Positions 58,445 through 64,000 of a stretch of DNA of 64,000 nucleotides are shown here, piece after piece. The DNA is from Paraniabella hibiscisoli (GTDB lineage Bacteria; Bacteroidota; Bacteroidia; Chitinophagales; Chitinophagaceae). Where the stretch lies: assembly GCF_022512515.1 (NCBI RefSeq), contig NZ_JAKWBK010000001.1:992001-1056000 (forward strand), given 5' to 3'. A program made the translations under genes and the position numbers. The notes beneath the pieces are model-generated. The model had not been told where the DNA came from. It saw only the letters and a program-made list of their open reading frames with translations, and did not search any database. Within the stretch, counting starts at the first letter, position 1, and every line of letters starts with the position of its first letter.

Positions 58445-58747
58445 TTACTTCAGGATACTCTTTTTTAAGCGGGCATCTAAAACAAAAGTGCCAAAGGGAA
58501 GCAGCGATGCTAAGAAAGCTAAGAAAGCTTTGCCAAAGCTCCACTTTAAACCGATCCACACTTTTAGCAGGTACAGACAAAACAGTACAAATAAAACACC
58601 GTGCGCCCAGCCAATATATTTTACCCCTTCAGGAATATTGGCAAGATATTTTAGAGGCATTGCTATCAATAGTAACAACAGATAGGAAATACCTTCAAGG
58701 AAGGCAATTTTCATAAAAACTTTAAGATCCTTTAATGCTGGGCTCAT
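58445..58747 (-). CDS. DUF3817 integral membrane protein
   Basis: 100 residues with three membrane helices: FMKIAFLEGISYLLLLLIAM, YIGWAHGVLFVLFCLYLLKV and FLAFLASLLPFGTFVLD. FLEGISYLLLL, GWAHGVLF and the C-terminal PFGTFVLD match DUF3817. Function unknown. Frame intact; convergent with the BatD-like gene 19 bases away. Confidence 0.85.
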   Translation of the reverse strand: MSPALKDLKVFMKIAFLEGISYLLLLLIAMPLKYLANIPEGVKYIGWAHGVLFVLFCLYLLKVWIGLKWSFGKAFLAFLASLLPFGTFVLDARLKKSILK

Positions 58748-58916
58748 AATTTAAATGGTTAAAAGCAAAACAAGCATCGCTCAAAAAAGTTTAAAACGAT
58801 GCTAATTTTTAGTTAAAATAGTTTTATCTTCACCTTGAAATACACCTTTGGAGGAAGCCCTTTAACGAAATTCATATTCCCCACAAATGTTTTCTTAACG
58901 ACTAAACCAAATAATC

Positions 58917-59435
58917 GTGAATGCACTGCAAGCAAGCCGAAGAGGCTTTTTAGGTAACCTGGTTATTTTAACTGCGGGTGTTGCACTAGGCAACAAACCA
59001 GGTATTATTCCTGACGGTAATTCATCCACCAATTTAGAAATGCTGTGGAAAAACTTTTGCCGTCAACAAGCGGGACGAAGCTTTTCGGGAGTGGTAAAAA
59101 CTAAAAAAGAAATAATTCCCTGCAAAGGCCATCAACATCAGGAGGGGCCAATGTATTTCCCCAAAGAAAATATTATAGCACAACCTGTATGGATACATTG
59201 GGCTTGTAATAAAACGCGGCCTTCTGATGTAATTGTCAATTTTTACCAACAGGATGGCGGCGTTGTTAGTATCAATCAGTTTGAGTTGAAATCGTTGACA
59301 CAAATGGCTCTTTTACCCGATAAAAGTCAAGCGCTGGATTTAACCGAGCTGCTAAAGGTAGATGGTAATGGAGGCGGCTATATGCTGTGCAAACAACAAT
59401 TGGAACCAATAACAGCATTTCCACTACAACCGTAG
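58917..59435 (+). CDS. Hypothetical Tat-type secreted protein preceding the tail-collar genes
   Basis: 172 residues from a GTG start. The N-terminus has SRRGFLGNLVILTAGVALG, a Tat-like twin-arginine signal. The mature part contains paired Cys (PCKGHQHQEGPMYF, HWACNK, LCKQQ) but no recognised domain. It is 61 bases upstream of the first tail-collar gene in the same direction and may share its transcript. No function can be named. Confidence 0.6.
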   Translation: MNALQASRRGFLGNLVILTAGVALGNKPGIIPDGNSSTNLEMLWKNFCRQQAGRSFSGVVKTKKEIIPCKGHQHQEGPMYFPKENIIAQPVWIHWACNKTRPSDVIVNFYQQDGGVVSINQFELKSLTQMALLPDKSQALDLTELLKVDGNGGGYMLCKQQLEPITAFPLQP

Positions 59436-59496
59436 CTGTAAAAACGCAACAGGCATTTGTTTAAATTAACCCTTTAACAATTTAAGTTTACTATTT

Positions 59497-60015
59497 ATGA
59501 ACCCATATCTCGGCGCTATATTACAGTTTGCATTTGGCTTTGCTCCTAAAGGCTGGGCACCGTGCAATGGCCAATTACTTCCCATTGCCCAAAATCAGGC
59601 GCTGTTTTCACTATTAGGAACCTTTTATGGAGGAAATGGGACGACTAATTTTGCGCTTCCCGACCTTAGGGGCAGGGTGCCAATCGGTTGGGGCCAGGGG
59701 CTCGGGCTTCCCTCTTATGATATTGGTCAGCCAACGGGTACAGAAACGGTGAATCTGTCTGTTGCTAATATGCCCCAGCATAAACACCTTATTAATGCTT
59801 CTTCAGAAACGGGTGATGCCGGCAGCCCTGCTAATACGTTTTTTGCCAATAGTAATGTTAACGATAATGAGTATAAAACCTCCGGAACCCAGGTGGCAAT
59901 GAATGCAGCGATGATGGCTAACGCAGGTAGTGGTGCACCTGTTCCTATTATGCAGCCGTATTTAGTAGTGAATTACTGTATTGCACTGCAGGGAATTTAT
60001 CCCTCGCGTGAGTAG
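59497..60015 (+). CDS. Tail-collar domain protein 1 (microcystin-dependent protein family)
   Basis: 172 residues of the phage tail-collar/MdpB type. The collar pattern is clear: FAFGFAPKGWAPCNGQLLPI, LFSLLGTFYGGNGTTNFALP, DLRGRVPIGWGQ, and the C-terminal VPIMQPYLVVNYCIALQGIYP. No signal peptide. Bacterial copies are not phage remnants here, since no capsid or tail gene is near. Two paralogues follow. Function unknown. Confidence 0.85.
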   Translation: MNPYLGAILQFAFGFAPKGWAPCNGQLLPIAQNQALFSLLGTFYGGNGTTNFALPDLRGRVPIGWGQGLGLPSYDIGQPTGTETVNLSVANMPQHKHLINASSETGDAGSPANTFFANSNVNDNEYKTSGTQVAMNAAMMANAGSGAPVPIMQPYLVVNYCIALQGIYPSRE

Positions 60016-60082
60016 CTCATTAAGCAATAAAGTAACAGCATTAAAAAATGAATTCATTCATAATTAAATTAAAACAGATACA

Positions 60083-60601
60083 ATGGAAGATCCTTTTATC
60101 GGCACTCTTTGCATATTCGGCTTTAATTTTCCTCCCCGCGGTTGGGCTTTTTGCCAGGGACAAATATTAGCGATACAGCAAAATACAGCTTTATTTGCAC
60201 TACTAGGAACGCAATATGGTGGAAATGGGACGACAACCTTTGCCCTGCCTGATCTGCGGGGCAGGGCCCCGGTTTCGCAGGATGTGGCGTCAGGACCTAT
60301 GGGTTTACAAGAAGGCACATCCTCTATGACTTTGATCACTTCAAACCTGCCCGCACACAATCATTTGATAAACGCTTCATCTGAAGCAGGGAACGTAACG
60401 GCTCCTGCAGGTGCGTACAGGGCTGGTACGGGGGCATTAGACAAAGACTACAGGAAGACAGTAACAGGTCCCACAACGGTGCAAATGAACCCCTCAATGG
60501 TAGGTAACACCGGCTCCAGTACGGCTTTTTCGATTATGCAACCCTCTTTGGCAGTTAATTACAGCATTGCATTAATAGGTATTTTCCCGTCGTTCGGATA
60601 G
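60083..60601 (+). CDS. Tail-collar domain protein 2
   Basis: 172 residues, paralogue of the first: FNFPPRGWAFCQGQILAI, TQYGGNGTTTFALPDLRGRA, SNLPAHNHLINASSEAGNV, and IMQPSLAVNYSIALIGIFPS. Closer to the third copy: both share a stretch around VTGPTTVQMNP. Intact frame; 67 bases after copy 1. Confidence 0.85.
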   Translation: MEDPFIGTLCIFGFNFPPRGWAFCQGQILAIQQNTALFALLGTQYGGNGTTTFALPDLRGRAPVSQDVASGPMGLQEGTSSMTLITSNLPAHNHLINASSEAGNVTAPAGAYRAGTGALDKDYRKTVTGPTTVQMNPSMVGNTGSSTAFSIMQPSLAVNYSIALIGIFPSFG

Positions 60602-60668
60602 GCCACAAATGGTGAAATAGTGGAAATAGTCAAAATAAATATTACTATACAAATTTAAAATACTATAA

Positions 60669-61195
60669 ATGATTCCCTTTATAGGAACGATTGCGATGTT
60701 TGCCTTTGGCAGGGTACCCAATGGCTGGGCGCTATGTAACGGGCAGCTGCTGTCCATTGCTGAATACGAAGTGCTTTTTGTATTAATTGGCACCACCTAT
60801 GGCGGCGATGGTCAAACAACATTTGCAGTACCCGATCTGCGTGGAAGATTACCCATAGGTCAGGGTACCGGCCCGGGGCTTTCTCCCGTGTCCTTGGAGT
60901 AAAGGCCGGTGTGGAAAATGTTACCTTAACAACGGCACAATTACCTGTACACAATCATCCCATAATAGCTGTATCGGAAGAGGGGAATGTCGCTGCGCCG
61001 GCTGGTGCATACCTCGCAAATACAGGTGTATTGGATAAGGAATACAAAACTACGGTAACAGGCCCCACAACCGTACAAATGAACCCTGCAACGGTAGGCA
61101 GTTCGGGTAGTAGCCAAGCATTCCCGATTGTTCAACCCATCCTGACCATTAACTTTTGTATTTCATGGGCTGGTGTATTTCCTTCACAAACTTAA
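60669..61195 (+). CDS. Tail-collar domain protein 3 (one frameshift)
   Basis: 175 residues after repair. MIPFIGTIAMFAFGRVPNGW, LCNGQLLSIAEYEVLF, TYGGDGQTTFAVPDLRGRLP, LPVHNHPIIAV, VQPILTINFCISWAGVFPS. One C is missing at 60885-60887; repair gives LSPRVLGVKAGVENV. The three copies are collinear over their full length, so they arose by tandem duplication, with copies 2 and 3 the more recent pair. Confidence 0.85.
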
Positions 61196-61216
61196 TCAAA
61201 AAGGAACTGTTAAAAT

Positions 61217-61791
61217 ATGTCCAATATAGCTTGGTGGAACAGTTTGGAACAACAATGGAAAGATACATTTGGTGGTATTACATTAGGTCATTTTAACCCG
61301 CCCACTGTTTCTGAGATCGAACAACTTCACACTTCAAAAGTGCTGAGGCTTGCAGGTCCGGGTGCCCCTTATCCCAATATGGCTTTCCAATTGACAAACC
61401 TTTCAGGGATTAGAGATTTTCGGTATTTGGAAATACTGGTGGTTACCCATCATCAACTCAAAAGTATTAAGCCTTTACAATCATTAAAAAATTTAAAATC
61501 CCTTTTTCTTTTTAACAATGAAATTGAAAGCCTGGAGGGAATTGAAGACCTGACCGAGCTGGAACAATTATTTGTTCAATTCAATAAAATTGATTCTTTA
61601 AAACCGCTCCAAAACCTTACCCGTTTAAAAGAAGTGTATGTAAACAACAATTTAATTACTTCGCTGGAGGGCCTCACAGAGACGCACGCAGATAAGCTGG
61701 AAGTCTTTTTTGTAAGCCTAATGACGGATTAAAGCAAAAGGAAATTATTTATGTTGAAAACCAATTAGGCATCAGGTGCAAAGGCCTGTAA
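61217..61791 (+). CDS. Leucine-rich-repeat protein (one frameshift)
   Basis: 191 residues without a signal peptide. Four or five LRR units of about 22 residues run from about residue 70: LEILVVTHHQLKSIKPLQSL, LKSLFLFNNEIESLEGIEDL, LEQLFVQFNKIDSLKPLQNL, LKEVYVNNNLITSLEGL. One T is missing at 61706-61711; repair restores CKPNDGLKQKEIIYV to the stop at 61791. Position just after the collar triplet suggests a shared transcript. Binding partner unknown. Confidence 0.82.
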
Positions 61792-61833
61792 AGTAAAAAT
61801 GAAAACCCATATATAACCTCAAATACCAGTAAA

Positions 61834-62664
61834 ATGAAAAAAATATATACCCTCTTTCTTACCATCCTGCTGTATAGCACTGTTGCGGCTCAAACTATAA
61901 CAGTGAATGGTGGCTGTATAAGCGCGCCTGTAACATTGACGTTGGGAGCAAACCCAGAGGTTCCCGAAGCCTACGTGGGCATGGGTACGATAAATACTAC
62001 AGATGACGGGCCTGTATCGGCGGAAATAGCTATTCTTTGGGATAATGAAACTAATAGCTGGGATCTCATGTACGATGGGCAGCCTTATTTCACAAGTACG
62101 GCGAATACGTCTGTACCTCCAGGCACAGCCAGCACGGTGTTTTCATGGCAGACAGCGGCCGCTGCGCCTTGTGCGTCCCCAGCGGCTTTATCCGTTACCG
62201 GTAACGTAGCACTATGGGTAACCTTCGGTACTATTGATGCGTATGTAAAAGGCAACAATTTACATGTAAACTGGACCACCGAAAAAGAAGTAAACAATGA
62301 TCATTTCGAAATTGAAGCGTCCACTGATGGAGAAAACTTTACTACAGTAGGCAACGTAAAATCGCAGGCGGAAAACGGGAACAGTGATATTACATTGAAC
62401 TATGAATGGACGGCCAGCAGCAACCTGCACTTAGGAGTATTTCCTTATATCGCAGTTGTTCTTATTCTTTTGTTATTGGTTCGCCGCAGGAAAACGATAT
62501 GGCTGGCTTCGGCCGTAATAGGCTTGATAGCAGTTACACAATTAAGTTGTAAGAAAGATAAAGACGCCGTTTCTGGTACAGAAAATTATTATATCCGTAT
62601 TGCGCAGATTGATAAAGACGGCACTAAAACCTATTCAAAAGTTGTTCGTGTTAACGGGGAGTAA
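61834..62664 (+). CDS. Secreted beta-domain protein interrupted by two membrane helices
   Basis: 276 residues: signal (MKKIYTLFLTILLYSTVAAQ), an unknown N-terminal domain to about residue 120, then a Bacteroidota surface-type beta domain (NLHVNWTTEKEVNNDHFEIE, STDGENFTTVGNVKSQ) that normally closes with a YYRIxQVDxDG strand. Here two membrane helices (LGVFPYIAVVLILLLLVRRR, LASAVIGLIAVTQLSC) separate it from its closing part NYYIRIAQIDKDGTKTYSKV. The tail Cys (LSCKKD) even resembles a lipobox. Frame intact, so the arrangement is real. Function unknown. Confidence 0.7.
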   Translation: MKKIYTLFLTILLYSTVAAQTITVNGGCISAPVTLTLGANPEVPEAYVGMGTINTTDDGPVSAEIAILWDNETNSWDLMYDGQPYFTSTANTSVPPGTASTVFSWQTAAAAPCASPAALSVTGNVALWVTFGTIDAYVKGNNLHVNWTTEKEVNNDHFEIEASTDGENFTTVGNVKSQAENGNSDITLNYEWTASSNLHLGVFPYIAVVLILLLLVRRRKTIWLASAVIGLIAVTQLSCKKDKDAVSGTENYYIRIAQIDKDGTKTYSKVVRVNGE

Positions 62665-62699
62665 TATCCCTAAGACCAACCATTGAGCCCTTAAACCTA

Positions 62700-62728
62700 A
62701 AACCCACTGTTTGTTAAGCAGTGGGTTT
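62700..62728. terminator. Bidirectional hairpin terminator
   Basis: AAACCCACTG (62700-62709) and CAGTGGGTTT (62719-62728) pair perfectly with a 9-base loop, followed by ATTATTTT. It sits between the convergent collar-block end and the DUF1501 gene. Confidence 0.85.
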
Positions 62729-62755
62729 ATTATTTTATGCAGGGGACAGATTCAT

Positions 62756-63958
62756 CTACACAAACCCTAAAGTATTGTAGTGGCCCCCTAAAATTTTATC
62801 CGCATCCGCACTTAACCAGTTTTCTAAAATAGTGGCATATACATCTTTAAAATCAACATTGTATTTTAAATCCCCCTCGTTCAGGTTAGCAAGATCCGGC
62901 ATAGCGTTAAGCATGCCTTTTTGTTTAAGCCCGCCACTGATCAAAAACATATTGTTGGCAGTTCCATGATCGGTTCCGTTACTGGCATTTTGTGCCACCC
63001 GGCGGCCAAACTCTGAGAAGGTGAAAAGAAGCACATCGTTCATGCGGCCATTTTTCTTTAAGTCGTCTGTAAATGCTTTTACGGCATCATTCATTTGGGT
63101 AAACAAACGAGTTTGCTGTGCATCCTGGCCCACATGCGTATCGAAAGCTGCCCAGGGAAAGATAATATACTTTGGTATTGATCTCCGAGTAGATCAATGA
63201 TGCGATGGTTTTAAATCCATTGCCCAATTCTGTATTGGGATAGGTAGCGCCAGTGGGATGTAAACGACTTTGTTTAAAGATATAGTCTGCCGAAGAAAGC
63301 GTTTGTGCCATAGTCTTATATAAGTACTCAACCGGCTCTTCGTCGTGGTGATCATGCGTATGATTCTTCATCACATCTTTAAAAACTTCTCGTTGGAAGT
63401 ACCAAACAACCGCTTAGGGTCTTTTACTGCAATAGCATTTGCCTGCTCTCCTTTGAGGGCAAGGCTTAATACATCGTCAACCTCCAAAGCCTGGGTAGGT
63501 TTATCACAACCACTGCATTGCGCATCCAGGTAGCGGCCGATCCAGCCCGTGTTCCAATATTCGCTGCTTTTGCTGGCAGAGTGCCATATATCCATGCTTC
63601 TGAAATGAGAACGGTCCGGGTTCGGATATCCCACATTATTCAGAATAGCCATGTTTCCTTCATCATACAAACCTTTAAAAGCTGTAAGGGCAGGGTGCAG
63701 GCTTACTTCATCGTTCAATGTAGCCGCCTTATCCATTTTTATTCCAAGTCCTGGTCTTAGCTTATAATAGATATCGTTACGCACAGGTATCACGGTATTG
63801 AGCCCATCGTTACCACCGCTTAGCTGCAAAACCACCACTACTTTATTGCCTGGGGGTACCAGGGCCTGCGATTCAAAAGCCTTTAAAAATTTAGGCATCA
63901 TCATAGATGCGGTGGCTAATGATCCAATCTGTAGAAACTCTTTACGCTTGATTAACAT
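62756..63958 (-). CDS. DUF1501 (Tat-signal, sulfatase-like fold) protein (two frameshifts)
   Basis: 400 residues. The N-terminus MLIKRKEFLQIGSLATASMM is a Tat-like signal. Family stretches: VVLQLSGGNDGLNTVIPV, YPNPDRSHFRSMDIWHSAS, YYLSLGSFDTHVGQDAQQ after repair, FTFSEFGRRVAQNASNGTDHG and GGHYNTLGFV. Breaks: one base short at 63378-63380, and one extra (or two short) at 63145-63147. DUF1501 genes usually pair with a DUF1800 gene; here that gene would lie upstream, beyond the right edge of the window. Function unknown. Confidence 0.87.
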
Positions 63959-64000
63959 AACAATATTTTTTGCAAGTAGGAAATAGGGCGCGTTAATGCT

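Noticed and set aside
59497..61195. Prophage remnant suggested by three tail-collar domain genes
   Set aside because: No capsid, portal, terminase, integrase or lysis gene is near, and collar-domain proteins of this size occur as ordinary bacterial genes.

Overview
The window comes from a Bacteroidota genome, most likely the Chitinophagaceae (order Chitinophagales). Signs are a SusC/SusD pair, the gliding lipoprotein GldH, a DarA/DarB dialkylresorcinol pair with flexirubin-type partner genes, HYC_CC_PP and MutS-like membrane families typical of this phylum, and promoters of the Bacteroidota TTTG-N19-TAnnTTTG type. Assignment is from protein families only. I saw no rRNA, tRNA, transposase, integrase or CRISPR array.

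The main technical fact is that about 35 genes are broken by roughly 67 small frameshifts, about one per kb. Nearly all are repaired by adding one base, most often in an A/T or G/C run; about six need one base removed or two added. After repair each protein is full length and matches its family, including in housekeeping genes (cdsA, dprA, dusB). This looks like uncorrected sequencing error, not gene decay. Coordinates below are for the repaired genes.

Layout. 0-7.3 kb: katG (cut by the left edge), an archaemetzincin-like lipoprotein, a ketosynthase-ACP pair, a TonB-C protein, a SIMPL protein and sodA. 7.4-12.1 kb: a SusC/SusD nutrient-uptake pair. 12.1-25.6 kb: mixed housekeeping (tadA, aldehyde dehydrogenase, a putative metallopeptidase, DinB-like protein, membrane MutS-like ATPase, VF530 protein, fatty-acid desaturase, dusB, CPBP protease, cdsA, dprA, ytxH, ABC ATPase). 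25.7-28.6 kb: a large M16 zinc protease.

28.7-48.1 kb is the accessory core. It holds darB, darA and a small secreted protein on the minus strand. On the plus strand are a barrel protein, a GT2-DUF2062 fusion, a trifunctional MMPL-acyltransferase-methyltransferase, an ABC ATPase and an ABC permease-M1 aminopeptidase fusion. A compact metal (probably copper) locus follows, then an FAD oxidoreductase and a C45 acyltransferase. With the ketosynthase-ACP pair at 3.3-4.7 kb, these form much of a flexirubin/dialkylresorcinol-type pathway, scattered over more than 40 kb.

48.1-58.8 kb: astacin-like lipoprotein, nitroreductase, a two-component system, gldH, yicC, an lpxD paralogue, DUF72, HAD phosphatase, SDR, BatD-like protein and DUF3817. 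58.9-62.7 kb is the most unusual block: a Tat-like secreted protein, three tandem tail-collar (microcystin-dependent) paralogues, a leucine-rich-repeat protein and a surface-type protein whose C-terminal beta domain is split by two membrane helices. A DUF1501 protein closes the window.
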